Assembly: GCA_028690665.1 (NCBI GenBank)
Contig: JAQVAV010000005.1
Coordinates: forward strand, 124,001-188,000
DNA: 64,000 nt
Direction: 5' to 3'
Origin: Paludibacter sp.
GTDB taxonomy: Bacteria > Bacteroidota > Bacteroidia > Bacteroidales > Paludibacteraceae
The position numbers and the translations under genes are program-made. Each line of letters begins with the position of its first letter. The stretch's first letter is position 1. Below are positions 47,060-55,904 of the stretch, in pieces. The notes beneath the pieces are model-generated. The model saw only the letters and a program-made list of their open reading frames with translations, made no database searches and had not been told where the DNA came from.

Positions 47060-47293
47060 TCATCTGATTTCTTCGTAATCAACATATTCTCCTTCGTTAT
47101 CCCCAAACACTTTTTTCTTATTCGAACGATTAGAATACGTCTGATTTCCTGCAGCTTGTGATTGGTAGGCCCTTTTCTGGCGACCAAACCCAAATAATGT
47201 TATAAATACTGAACGGATCAATCCAAACACCGACAAAACAACCACTAATCCGATAACCAGTACAATAAAAACAATAGACATTAAAAATCCCAT
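47060..47293 (-). CDS. DUF4834-type small membrane protein
   Basis: The 77-residue protein has one N-terminal membrane segment (IVFIVLVIGLVVVLSVFGLI), a basic juxtamembrane patch (RQKRAYQSQ) and an acidic C terminus with YVDYEE. This matches the short DUF4834 proteins common next to metF-like or housekeeping genes in Bacteroidetes. No function is known. It lies downstream of metF in transcription order, 120 bp away. Confidence 0.8.
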   Translation of the reverse strand: MGFLMSIVFIVLVIGLVVVLSVFGLIRSVFITLFGFGRQKRAYQSQAAGNQTYSNRSNKKKVFGDNEGEYVDYEEIR

Positions 47294-47413
47294 AAATACT
47301 CCCTAAACGGGCATTTAAAATTTGTACTTACAAAACAAACAATAATTTCACGGGAACGCAATACAGTTTAACCGTTTTTATATTAAAAACCAAACTTTTA
47401 GCAAAGGTTTCAA

Positions 47414-48361
47414 TCAGTAAACAGTCTGCGCAACCCTTTTTACACTCTGAGTAGCCATCATAGTATAGAAATGAATACTCGGGACGCTGTTAGCAATCAA
47501 ATCTTTAGCCTGCATAGAACACCAATCTACTCCTACTTCAACAGCCTCAACATCTGTTTTACATTTGCGAAGTTCTGCTGCAAATGTTTCCGGAATATCT
47601 GTATGAAATATTTTAGGCAATACAGTAAGCTGGTTCATCAATGTAATCGGCTTCAGACCCGGGATAATCGGAACATTAATTCCCGCTTTCCGACACTTAT
47701 CCACAAACTCATAATACTTCGCATTATCGAAAAACATTTGAGTTACCAAATATTCGGCTCCGGCATCTACTTTCTGTTTTGCATAAAACAAATCAGATTC
47801 TATATTCGGAGCTTCTTCATGTTTTTCAGGATAACAGGCCATACCATACGAAAACGGAGTAGACATAGATTTCATCTGACTTCCATCTAAAAAAGATCCC
47901 TTATTGAAATCATTCACCTGTTGCTGTAATTCTGTGGCATGCGAATGTCCCGTAGAAGTAAACGCTTTTTCGTGCTTGGCTTTATCTCCACGCAATAAAA
48001 GCAAATCAGTAATCCCCAAAAACTGCAAATCAATCAAGGCATACTCGGTTTCTTCTTTAGTGAAACCGCTACAGATAATATGCGGAACCACCGGAATCTT
48101 GTATTTATTCTGAATAGCAGCCGCAATAGCTACCGTTCCCGGGCGATGACGTTCTGCAACACGCTCAAAAAAACCGTTAGATCTTTCTTTAAAAACAAAT
48201 TCACTACGGTGGGTAGTTATATTAATGTATTGTGGATCAAACTCACGCAGGGTATCAATAGTCCGATAAACGCCATCAATCCCATTTCCCTTCAACGGCG
48301 GCAACAACTCAAAAGAAAAAGCTGTTGACTTTGCCGACTTAATTTTTGCAACGACACTCAT
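47414..48361 (-). CDS. metF: methylenetetrahydrofolate reductase
   Basis: The 315-residue TIM barrel has FSFELLPPLKG with the catalytic Glu, YINITTHRSE, PHIICSGFTKEETEYALIDL, LLLRGDK, YGMACYPEKHEEAPN, YLVTQMFFDNAKYYEFVDKC and IPIIPGLKPI. It reduces 5,10-methylene-THF to 5-methyl-THF with FAD, giving the methyl donor for methionine synthesis. The length is normal for the bacterial enzyme. An outer-membrane protein gene lies 23 bp upstream on the same strand. Confidence 0.96.
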   Translation of the reverse strand: MSVVAKIKSAKSTAFSFELLPPLKGNGIDGVYRTIDTLREFDPQYINITTHRSEFVFKERSNGFFERVAERHRPGTVAIAAAIQNKYKIPVVPHIICSGFTKEETEYALIDLQFLGITDLLLLRGDKAKHEKAFTSTGHSHATELQQQVNDFNKGSFLDGSQMKSMSTPFSYGMACYPEKHEEAPNIESDLFYAKQKVDAGAEYLVTQMFFDNAKYYEFVDKCRKAGINVPIIPGLKPITLMNQLTVLPKIFHTDIPETFAAELRKCKTDVEAVEVGVDWCSMQAKDLIANSVPSIHFYTMMATQSVKRVAQTVY

Positions 48362-48384
48362 TTATATATAAAATCGTAATTCTA

Positions 48385-49086
48385 TTATTCACAGTTACAC
48401 CTACCCTGATTAATTTTTCTCCCTTTAAACTTATATGTCAATGTAATATTCACTCCGGTAAGCATGTCATTGACCGCAGAGCCTGCCCGGGTAAATCCAT
48501 CTAAATGATCCAAGAAAGAAATACCTGCATCAAATTCAAGCCCGACATCCCATCTATTGTTTATTCGATATTGATAACCTCCCCCTAAAGATGCAAGTCC
48601 ATCAAACCCAAGTCCAACGATGACATTATCACTACTATTTCTTGCTGTAGGAAAATTTCCAGTCACTAAAAAAGCATCAACTCCAGCAAAGCCATATAAC
48701 GTATGATTTGTTCTTATTGCAGCAAAAGGTCCCCCTAAAATTATACGCTTTACCTGAAAACCAAGTCCATAAATATAGGAACTGAAACTAAATCCCCTTA
48801 CACTGTTATCAGGATCATGACCAGAGTAATGTTCATGACTTAATTTCAAACCCAAGCCCCAGTTACTATAATATAAACGTTGATATGCTAATGACAAGTT
48901 ATACATTGGGTCCTTCATATTATACTGAACATCACCTATATCTGAAGAAATTAATGCCGGGCCAAAAGAAAACACGAATGAAGACAAATACGGATATGTT
49001 CCATATAGCCCATTAGCCCTCTGTGAATGAACAGTCTTTGAGGTCAACAGTATTATTAGCAACAACAAGTATATTTTTCGCTTCAT
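48385..49086 (-). CDS. outer-membrane beta-barrel protein, function unknown
   Basis: I place the start at the ATG at 49086, which begins a signal peptide (MKRKIYLLLLIILLTSKTVH, SQ); longer frames to 49155 add 23 unlikely residues. The 233-residue protein then shows alternating amphipathic strands (GLYGTYPYLSSFVFSFGP, LAYQRLYYSNWGLGLKLSHE, SFSSYIYGLGFQVKR) ending in LTYKFKG and a short tail with two Cys. This is a small eight- to ten-strand barrel of PorT/OmpW-like appearance. I do not recognise a named family. A promoter candidate is about 200 bp upstream (49284-49315), which implies a long leader. Confidence 0.72.
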   Translation of the reverse strand: MKRKIYLLLLIILLTSKTVHSQRANGLYGTYPYLSSFVFSFGPALISSDIGDVQYNMKDPMYNLSLAYQRLYYSNWGLGLKLSHEHYSGHDPDNSVRGFSFSSYIYGLGFQVKRIILGGPFAAIRTNHTLYGFAGVDAFLVTGNFPTARNSSDNVIVGLGFDGLASLGGGYQYRINNRWDVGLEFDAGISFLDHLDGFTRAGSAVNDMLTGVNITLTYKFKGRKINQGRCNCE

Positions 49087-49283
49087 CCTGTATAAAAAAT
49101 AATCCATTATTTTAGATAATCGGGCGGTATCAATTACGACAGATATAAAAAACAATATTATTGGTAAAACAGTTTAAAATAACCTTTTAAATTTATTTTT
49201 AATACTAAAAACTGAATTTACTCAAAAACAACCCGAATATTAAAAGCTTATATCCTAAAAAACTTTTATTAGAAAACAAGATA

Positions 49284-49315
49284 CAAATATAGACATTTGC
49301 AGAATACTATTCAAA
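49284..49315 (-). promoter_or_regulatory. promoter for the outer-membrane protein gene
   Basis: On the minus strand TTTG (49315-49312) is followed after 20 bp by TATATTTG (49291-49284), close to the Bacteroidetes -33/-7 consensus. A second TATATTTG covers 49319-49312. The leader to the start at 49086 would be about 190 bases and holds nothing I can name. Confidence 0.6.
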
Positions 49316-49341
49316 TATAGAGTAAAAACTATAATGAATGT

Positions 49342-51012
49342 TTAATACCTGAAACTACTTCCACCAACAAATTCTCTCAACAAAGATGTCGGAGGGATTT
49401 CCCGTTCCGGAATTGATACAAAATAGTTCAAGAATTTAAGCAATCGGTGAGTTTCCGTATACTCATCACAATACTTAGGCACTTCGGCCAAGATTGGCTC
49501 CGCATGACGTTTAAGTACAGCAAGTTCAAATAACAATGCCGAATTAAACATTACATCTGCATTTTCCTGATATGGAAAAATCCATTTTTCTTCTCCCCGC
49601 CTTACACTAGGCCAGCGGGCAATTGTCTCTCTCGCTGAATAATTTCTGAATCTAAAATCCCGTATTATCCTCCTTAACAAACGAGTATCGGTAGTAGGAA
49701 TCCAATTGTGATTATCAATAGAAATTGTAGTTAATGCCGAGACATATATTTTAAAGGTAATTTCCGGAGGTATATCCGGTATAAGTTCCGGATTCAACGC
49801 ATGAATACCTTCCATTACTAAAATGCCATCCTCTTTTAAACGTAATTTTTCACCTTTATAGTATCTTCGCCCATCTTCAAAATTAAAAAAAGGCACATCT
49901 ATTTCTTCCCCAGCCAACAATTGCTTTAGATTTTGGTTAAACAAATCCAAATCCAGTGCATGCAAATGTTCAAAATCCCAATCTCCATTTTCATCAAGCG
50001 GTGTATCCTCCCTGTTCACAAAGTAATTATCCAGCGATAATGTAACAGGCTTAAGACCGCTAACCATTAATTGAATGGACAATCGCTTGCTAAAAGTCGT
50101 CTTTCCGGAAGAAGAAGGACCCGAAATAAGCACAAACTTTATTTTTTTCTTCCGATGAGAGATCATATCTGCAATCGAAGCTACTTTTTTTTCGTGAAGT
50201 GCCTCCGAAACTTTTATCAGATTGAATGACTGATTATTTTTACAGGCAACATTAAATTCACCAACATTATTGAGGTTCATGATTTTATTCCAACCGACAT
50301 ACTCCTTGAAAATATCGTACATTTTAGGAAGCATAATAACATCCTCCAACACTTCGGGAGTTTCTCTGTTGGGAATGCGAAGCAACATGCCATCGTAGTA
50401 AGGAACAATATCATACATTCCCAAATAACCGGTAGAAGGAAGCAGCACTCCGTTGTAATAATCAATATAATCTCCAATTCTGAAAAAACGACAATAGGGA
50501 GTCCCAAAGGTTTCGAACAAGGAAATTTTATCTTTTTGATTCATTTCTTTGGCAAAAAGCTCTTTCACCACTTTCGTTTGTTTTTCCTCACTCACAATAG
50601 GCAGATTCATCGCAATTATCTCATCAACACGTTTCTTGATTTGCACAATCACCTCTGCATTTACAGAGCCATCAAATCCCTCAAGCGTGCAATAATATCC
50701 TTTAGAAATAGGATGCTCAATTCTTAATGAAGCAACAGGGAATAAATCATCAACTGCCATTGCAAGTACCATACTCAGAGTGCGGACATAAACACGCATT
50801 CCAGAAGGAGCGCTCAGATCAATGAATTCAATATCTTTGGGTTTGTACACTAAAAAAGCAAGTGACTCCACTTTATAATTTACCCGTGCAGCCACTAATT
50901 TATATTTAAGATCCAATTGGAGATCCTCGTAAATTTCTATTAAGGAAATGCCAATTGGATATTCATGATAAGACTTTGTATTTTTACAATAGATAGTTAT
51001 TTTTTTATCCAT
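49342..51012 (-). CDS. nucleoside kinase with TGS/ThrRS-like N-terminal domains
   Basis: The 556-residue protein has a TGS-like ubiquitin fold at 1-70 (ITIYCKNTKSYHEYPIGISL), a region at about 75-180 like the second additional domain of threonyl-tRNA synthetase (FPVASLRIEHPISKGYYCTL), a linker, and a P-loop kinase from about 285 with Walker A GPSSSGKTT (298-306), LSLDNYFVNREDTPLDENG, YDFEH-like WDFEHLHALDLDLFN and GIHALNPEL. It belongs to the uridine kinase/phosphoribulokinase family and probably phosphorylates nucleosides. The tRNA-synthetase-like front end is unusual for a kinase but common in Bacteroidetes orthologs. It is divergent from the Na/Pi transporter gene. Confidence 0.9.
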   Translation of the reverse strand: MDKKITIYCKNTKSYHEYPIGISLIEIYEDLQLDLKYKLVAARVNYKVESLAFLVYKPKDIEFIDLSAPSGMRVYVRTLSMVLAMAVDDLFPVASLRIEHPISKGYYCTLEGFDGSVNAEVIVQIKKRVDEIIAMNLPIVSEEKQTKVVKELFAKEMNQKDKISLFETFGTPYCRFFRIGDYIDYYNGVLLPSTGYLGMYDIVPYYDGMLLRIPNRETPEVLEDVIMLPKMYDIFKEYVGWNKIMNLNNVGEFNVACKNNQSFNLIKVSEALHEKKVASIADMISHRKKKIKFVLISGPSSSGKTTFSKRLSIQLMVSGLKPVTLSLDNYFVNREDTPLDENGDWDFEHLHALDLDLFNQNLKQLLAGEEIDVPFFNFEDGRRYYKGEKLRLKEDGILVMEGIHALNPELIPDIPPEITFKIYVSALTTISIDNHNWIPTTDTRLLRRIIRDFRFRNYSARETIARWPSVRRGEEKWIFPYQENADVMFNSALLFELAVLKRHAEPILAEVPKYCDEYTETHRLLKFLNYFVSIPEREIPPTSLLREFVGGSSFRY

Positions 51013-51082
51013 AAAAATGTCGGTTAAACTGCATAAAACATTATATCGTGTAAAAATAACCCTTTTTTTTTAAATTCTCTTC

Positions 51083-51113
51083 TTTGCCTGATACGTATTT
51101 TAAATTACTTTTG
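51083..51113 (+). promoter_or_regulatory. full Bacteroidetes-type promoter for the Na/Pi cotransporter gene
   Basis: TTTG (51083-51086), a 19-bp spacer and TACTTTTG (51106-51113) match the -33/-7 consensus. Transcription should begin near 51120, about 28 bp before the start codon at 51149. Confidence 0.8.
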
Positions 51114-51148
51114 CAATAGCTTATTAATAGAAATTTAATATATATTTA

Positions 51149-52954
51149 ATGAACTACAGTTTTTATGACTTTTTGACGCTGGTAGGCTCATTAGGTCTGT
51201 TCCTTTATGGGATGAAAATCATGAGCGAGGGCTTGCAAAAAGTTGCCGGCAACAAGCTCAGATCCATACTTGCAGCCATGACAAAGAACCGTGTAATGGG
51301 AGTTCTCACGGGTTTATTTATCACTGCAATAATCCAATCATCCTCGGCCACAACAGTAATGGTTGTCAGTTTTGTCAATGCGGGGCTATTAACTCTCCTG
51401 CAATCAATAACGGTCATTATGGGAGCCAATATCGGGACTACGGTTACAGCGTGGATTATTTCCCTGTTTGGTTTTAAAGTAAGTATTGCAGCATTCTCCG
51501 TTCCTCTGATCGCCCTGTCAATACCTTTTGTTTTTTCGGCTAAAAGTAAACGCAAATCCTTTGGTGAATTTATCCTGGGCTTTGCGTTTTTATTTATGGG
51601 ACTCGAAATGCTAAAAAACTCTGTACCGGATCTCAAAAGCAATCCGGAGATGCTTTCATTTCTGTCCAATTACACCCAGTTAGGGTTTGGCTCAGTCCTG
51701 ATATTTTTACTGATTGGCACCATTCTGACTATTGTTGTTCAGTCTTCAAGTGCTACTATGGCTATTACTCTGGTAATGGTTAGCAAAGGCTGGATTTCTT
51801 ATGATCTGGGAGCTGCAATGGTACTGGGAGAAAACATTGGTACGACAATTACAGCTAACATTGCAGCTATACCAGCTAACGTTTCGGCCAAGCGCGCCGC
51901 ATTAGCACATACAACATTTAACGTGTTCGGAGTTATCTGGATGCTGATATTTTTCCATCCGTTTATTAATATGATTACGTCAATTGTAACCAATGTCGGG
52001 CCGGGAGATCCTACCAAACTGACCGACTTTACAACACATATAAACGCAGATACTCTTAAAATTATAACTTCACAATCGACAGGACTAACTCCGGAGCAAG
52101 CGGCACTCAGGGAACAACTTTTAGATTATCAGATGGCAACATCTTACGGTTTATCATTGTTTCACACTACGTTCAACCTGATAAATACGTTCGTAATGAT
52201 CTGGTTTGCCAAGGTCATAGAGACTTTAGTGACAAAAGTTATTAAGAAAAGGGAATCCGATGAAGAATTCCAATTAAAATTTATTTCAACCGGATTACTC
52301 TCAACATCAGAACTTTCCGTACTTCAGGCATGGAAAGAATTAAAAGTTTATGCTAAACGTACGGAAAAAATGTTTAAAATTGTACGCGAATTATATTATG
52401 AACAGAATGAGAATGAGTTTGTAAAGAAGTTTAGCCGCGTCCAAAAATATGAAAGTATCAGTGACCGCATGGAAGTTGAAATTGCTAAATATCTTACGAA
52501 AGTTTCTGACGGTAAATTAAGCGATGACAGTAAATTCCAGATTCAGACCATGTTGCGGGTTATTTCGGAAATAGAAAGTATAGGGGACGGATGTTTTAAT
52601 ATCGCGCGAACAATTTCCAGAAAGAAAGATGATAAGTCGACTTACCTGAAGGAAATGGATTCTAATATCGATTTAATGATGAACCTTGTTGAAGGGGCTA
52701 TTCATCAAATGATTGAGTCGATGGAAAACAATCATATCAGTAAAGACGAGTTCAACCGTTCTGTGAATATTGAAAATGAAATCAACAATTTCCGAAATCA
52801 ACTTAAGCTACAAAATATTGTTGACGTAAAAGCAAAAAAATATGATTATCAGTCAAGCATAACTTATATGGATATCATCGTGGAATGCGAAAAAACAGGG
52901 GACTACATTATCAATGTCATAGAAGCATTAAACGAAGCAAGCATTAAAAGCTAA
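51149..52954 (+). CDS. Na/Pi cotransporter family protein with PhoU-like C-terminal domain
   Basis: The 601-residue protein has two NptA-type repeats in its membrane half: LFLYGMKIMSEGLQKVAG, the QSSSATTVM motif (IIQSSSATTVMVVSFVNAGL) and its copy VVQSSSATMAITLVMVSKG, and MGANIGTTVTAW / LGENIGTTITAN. The C-terminal 200 residues form PhoU-like helices (MEVEIAKYLTKVSDG, IESIGDGCFNIARTISRKK). It should import phosphate with sodium, possibly with PhoU-type control. A strong terminator follows. Confidence 0.93.
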   Translation: MNYSFYDFLTLVGSLGLFLYGMKIMSEGLQKVAGNKLRSILAAMTKNRVMGVLTGLFITAIIQSSSATTVMVVSFVNAGLLTLLQSITVIMGANIGTTVTAWIISLFGFKVSIAAFSVPLIALSIPFVFSAKSKRKSFGEFILGFAFLFMGLEMLKNSVPDLKSNPEMLSFLSNYTQLGFGSVLIFLLIGTILTIVVQSSSATMAITLVMVSKGWISYDLGAAMVLGENIGTTITANIAAIPANVSAKRAALAHTTFNVFGVIWMLIFFHPFINMITSIVTNVGPGDPTKLTDFTTHINADTLKIITSQSTGLTPEQAALREQLLDYQMATSYGLSLFHTTFNLINTFVMIWFAKVIETLVTKVIKKRESDEEFQLKFISTGLLSTSELSVLQAWKELKVYAKRTEKMFKIVRELYYEQNENEFVKKFSRVQKYESISDRMEVEIAKYLTKVSDGKLSDDSKFQIQTMLRVISEIESIGDGCFNIARTISRKKDDKSTYLKEMDSNIDLMMNLVEGAIHQMIESMENNHISKDEFNRSVNIENEINNFRNQLKLQNIVDVKAKKYDYQSSITYMDIIVECEKTGDYIINVIEALNEASIKS

Positions 52955-52981
52955 TTATTTTATTAAATAACAAAAAACCAT

Positions 52982-53016
52982 AAATCCGGTATAATTGTTA
53001 TTATGCCGGATTTTTT
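52982..53016 (+). terminator. rho-independent terminator after the Na/Pi cotransporter gene
   Basis: AAATCCGG (52982-52989) pairs with CCGGATTT (53006-53013), with A-T pairs extending inward, followed by a T run (53011-53016). It lies 28 bp after the stop and shows that the next gene starts at 53025, not upstream. Confidence 0.85.
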
Positions 53017-53024
53017 ATCGAACA

Positions 53025-53969
53025 ATGGATTTTATTTTAATTATCGTCGGCTTTGTTATTCTCATTTTGGGTGCCCATTTTTTGGTAGATGGGGCCAGTG
53101 GACTGGCCAAACGACTTCATGTGCCCGATCTTATTATAGGCTTAACCATCGTGGCTTTCGGCACATCTGCTCCGGAACTGGTCGTCAATATATTTGCCGC
53201 CTCCAAACCCGACACAACAGACCTGGCACTTACCAATATTCTTGGCAGCAACCTTATAAATACTTTTGTTATTCTTGGTTTGGCTGCGGTTATATATCCG
53301 ATATCATCTCAAAAATCATCTCGTTTGTTCGATATTCCTTTAAGCCTTTTTGCCGCAGTTCTGATTTTCATTCTTGCTCAGCTTACCGACTCATCAATAT
53401 CAAGAATGGATGGCATCATTCTACTGTTGTTTTTTGGTTTGTTTATGCTAATGATGATACGACAAACGCTAAAACATCCCGAAGAAAACCAATCTGAGAA
53501 TATAAAACCCGTAAGAATATGGTTGGCAATCATTATGATTATCGGGGGACTCGGGCTATTAATCGGAGGAGCTGATCTGATTGTCCCCAGTGCCGTAAGA
53601 ATTGCTAACAATATGGGCATCAGTCAGTCGGTTATCGGGCTTACAATTGTTGCATTAGGCACATCGCTCCCTGAATTGGCCACATCGGCCATGGCCGCGT
53701 TCAAAAAAAATTCGGATATAGCCCTCGGAAATATTGTAGGTTCAAACATATTCAACATCTTTCTTGTATTGGGAGTCAGCGGAATCATACGGCCTTTGCA
53801 AAGCTATCCAAACATGATTTTCGATCTAATGATGGTTATTCTGGGAAGTTTATTAATTTTGCTCTTCGTTTCGCTCACAGCAAAAAAACAAATAAAACGC
53901 TGGCACGGAGGACTTTTACTTTTTCTATATCTGATTTATATCACCTATACAATTGTAACTCAAGCTTAA
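53025..53969 (+). CDS. calcium/sodium antiporter (YrbG/CaCA family)
   Basis: The start at 53025 (MDFILIIVGFVILILGAHFL) avoids the upstream terminator. The 314-residue protein has two inverted Na_Ca_ex repeats with the alpha signatures GLTIVAFGTSAPELVVNIFA and GLTIVALGTSLPELATSAMA, each followed by GSNxxN (ILGSNLINTF, IVGSNIFNIF). About ten membrane helices are seen. It should exchange Ca2+ (or another cation) for Na+ at the inner membrane. It lies downstream of the Na/Pi transporter but behind a terminator, and 34 bp before argD. Confidence 0.94.
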   Translation: MDFILIIVGFVILILGAHFLVDGASGLAKRLHVPDLIIGLTIVAFGTSAPELVVNIFAASKPDTTDLALTNILGSNLINTFVILGLAAVIYPISSQKSSRLFDIPLSLFAAVLIFILAQLTDSSISRMDGIILLLFFGLFMLMMIRQTLKHPEENQSENIKPVRIWLAIIMIIGGLGLLIGGADLIVPSAVRIANNMGISQSVIGLTIVALGTSLPELATSAMAAFKKNSDIALGNIVGSNIFNIFLVLGVSGIIRPLQSYPNMIFDLMMVILGSLLILLFVSLTAKKQIKRWHGGLLLFLYLIYITYTIVTQA

Positions 53970-54003
53970 ATTCTGACTAAAAAACGGTCTATTCTATATA
54001 AAA

Positions 54004-55134
54004 ATGAAATTATTTGATGTATACCCTTTGTTCGACATCGAGATAACCAAAGGTGTCGGGTGCAGGACTTATGACAGTCAGGGTATTGAATACCTCGACC
54101 TTTATGGCGGACATGCTGTTATCTCAATCGGACATTCGCATCCATATTACGTTCAGAAACTTACTGAACAAATTGAAAAACTTGTATTTTATTCAAACTC
54201 AGTAGTCAACAAGCTTCAACTTGAATTAGCGGATAAACTTGGAAAAATTTCCGGATATGATGATTATTCATTGTTCCTGATTAACTCAGGAGCGGAAGCT
54301 AATGAAAATGCATTAAAACTGGCATCTTTCCATACCGGGAAAAAGAAGGTTATTGCATTCAACAAAAGCTTTCATGGACGAACTTCAGCAGCAGTAAGAG
54401 TTACAAATAATCCCAAAATAGTAGCGCCCATCAACGAAGGTTTCGACGTAGAATTTCTCCCTCTGAATAATATTGAGGCTGTAGAAAAGTCATTATCAAA
54501 AGAAGATGTTTGTGCAGTTATTATCGAAGGCATTCAGGGCGTCGGAGGCATTCAGATTCCACAACCGGAATTTCTGCAAGCCTTAAGCAAATCCTGCAAG
54601 CAGCATGGAGTTGTTTTAATACTTGATGAGGTACAATCCGGATACGGACGAAGCGGAAAATTCTTCGCTCACCAACATGCAGGCATCCGTCCGGACTTAA
54701 TTACTGTTGCCAAAGGCATGGGAAACGGATTCCCCATCGGAGGAGTATTGATAAGTCCGGCATTCGAACCTTCTTACGGAATGTTGGGAACCACCTTTGG
54801 CGGAAATCACTTAGGATGTACCGCTGCAATTGCCGTGCTTGATGTTATAAAAGCCGAGCACTTGGTTGACAATGCAGCTAAAGTCGGCGATTTTTTGATG
54901 GAAGAACTGCGTACAATCCCGGAAATAAAAGAAGTAAGAGGGTTAGGATTAATGATAGGTATTGAGTTTGACAAACCTGTTAAAGATCTCCGTTCCAAAC
55001 TTCTTTTTGATGAAAAAGTATTTACGGGAGTCAGCGGAACCAATACTATTCGCTTATTGCCCCCATTATGTCTTTCAATGTCCGATGCCAAAATCTTTCT
55101 TGAGAAATTCAAAAAAGTAATATCATTGGTTTAA
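54004..55134 (+). CDS. argD: acetylornithine aminotransferase-type class III aminotransferase
   Basis: The 376-residue protein has the PLP-enzyme signature VLILDEVQSGYGRSGKFFAH with the conserved Asp, AKGMGNGFPIGGV with the Schiff-base Lys and the substrate region NSGAEANENALKLA. TTFGGNHLGCTAAIAVLDVI is also typical. Length and start (MKLFDVYPLFDIEITKGVG) match the Bacteroidetes ArgD, which converts N-acetyl- or N-succinyl-glutamate semialdehyde to the ornithine derivative in arginine synthesis. No other arg gene is adjacent. Putrescine or succinylornithine aminotransferase is possible but less likely. Confidence 0.92.
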   Translation: MKLFDVYPLFDIEITKGVGCRTYDSQGIEYLDLYGGHAVISIGHSHPYYVQKLTEQIEKLVFYSNSVVNKLQLELADKLGKISGYDDYSLFLINSGAEANENALKLASFHTGKKKVIAFNKSFHGRTSAAVRVTNNPKIVAPINEGFDVEFLPLNNIEAVEKSLSKEDVCAVIIEGIQGVGGIQIPQPEFLQALSKSCKQHGVVLILDEVQSGYGRSGKFFAHQHAGIRPDLITVAKGMGNGFPIGGVLISPAFEPSYGMLGTTFGGNHLGCTAAIAVLDVIKAEHLVDNAAKVGDFLMEELRTIPEIKEVRGLGLMIGIEFDKPVKDLRSKLLFDEKVFTGVSGTNTIRLLPPLCLSMSDAKIFLEKFKKVISLV

Positions 55135-55145
55135 ATTATTGTTCA

Positions 55146-55901
55146 ATGAAATTCAAACATCTCCTGTGTTTAATATTACTGTTCAGCCCGATTTTTCTTT
55201 TTTCTCAAAACAAGCTGAAAGACAAAATAATATTAAACACAGGAGATGTCTATATTGGTGAAATCATTGTAAAAAACAGTGAAATCATCATGATTCAGAC
55301 TGACGACGGAAATCGCTTTCAGTTTCCGGTACCTGACATAAAGTTTATAGGGAAAGCCACTCCTGAGGAACTTCTTCCTGCTAAAACGACTTCAGTTTCC
55401 AAACAAAACGAAGGAGGAAACATCCGTGGTGTTCTTGAAATTTCAGGCAACTTTGCCCGAATCTCCAATTTATTCGAATTTTCCCCTGCCGGGCAAATTT
55501 CTCTGACCTTTGGAAGCAATATTACGGAAAATTTCTTTTTAGGTTTGGGAGCAGGATATTTCGGCGTTAAAACAAAAGAATCGGGCACATTTATAACTTA
55601 TAGTCCGATATTCATACGACTAAAATCAGAATTGTCGTCAAAAAAAATAGTTCCATTCGGCTCTCTTGATGCAGGGTATTCTTTTATGCATAACTCAGAA
55701 AACAAAGGAGGACTTTACCTTCGGGGTACTTTGGGTATGGATTATAAAATATCCTCAAAAACAAGTTTAATGCTGGGACTTTTTGCTGCATCGACAGGCA
55801 TTCAGACAGATCTGACCGAAGACACTGACAACGGCTCATATACTTACTACGGAACAAGTTCCATACAAACCGTCGGACTTAGTCTGGGACTTCAATTCTA
55901 A
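55146..55901 (+). CDS. outer-membrane beta-barrel protein with N-terminal SH3-like region, function unknown
   Basis: The 251-residue protein has a signal peptide (residues 1-20, FLFSQN). Residues 25-72 form a small strand-rich region (KIILNTGDVYIGEIIVKNSE, then FQFPVPDIKFIGK). From about 95 the sequence alternates in barrel fashion (LEISGNFARISNLFEFSPAG, FFLGLGAGYFGVKT, YLRGTLGMDYKISSKT) and ends LSLGLQF with the C-terminal Phe that OM barrels need. I do not recognise a named family. The 5' coding part contains a perfect 22-bp inverted repeat (55157-55178 and 55228-55249). The gene follows argD by 11 bp, and its stop is 3 bp from that of the convergent epimerase gene. Confidence 0.75.
   Translation: MKFKHLLCLILLFSPIFLFSQNKLKDKIILNTGDVYIGEIIVKNSEIIMIQTDDGNRFQFPVPDIKFIGKATPEELLPAKTTSVSKQNEGGNIRGVLEISGNFARISNLFEFSPAGQISLTFGSNITENFFLGLGAGYFGVKTKESGTFITYSPIFIRLKSELSSKKIVPFGSLDAGYSFMHNSENKGGLYLRGTLGMDYKISSKTSLMLGLFAASTGIQTDLTEDTDNGSYTYYGTSSIQTVGLSLGLQF
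55157..55249. repeat. perfect 22-bp inverted repeat inside a coding start
   Basis: The arm 55157-55178 (begins ACATCTCCTG, ends TTAATATTA) is the exact reverse complement of 55228-55249 (begins TAATATTAAA, ends AGGAGATGT), with a 49-bp spacer. The left arm starts 11 bases after the start codon's first base and encodes part of the signal peptide; the right arm encodes residues about 28-35. In mRNA it could form a long hairpin without a T run after it. Confidence 0.95.
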
Positions 55902-55904
55902 TTT

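Noticed and set aside
51205-52017. Minus-strand frames of 154 and 72 codons
   Set aside because: They are antisense shadows of the Na/Pi cotransporter's repetitive membrane segments.
53003-53497. Plus-strand frame of 164 codons
   Set aside because: It overlaps the calcium/sodium antiporter in another frame, begins within a terminator, and reads as Cys/Tyr-rich nonsense.
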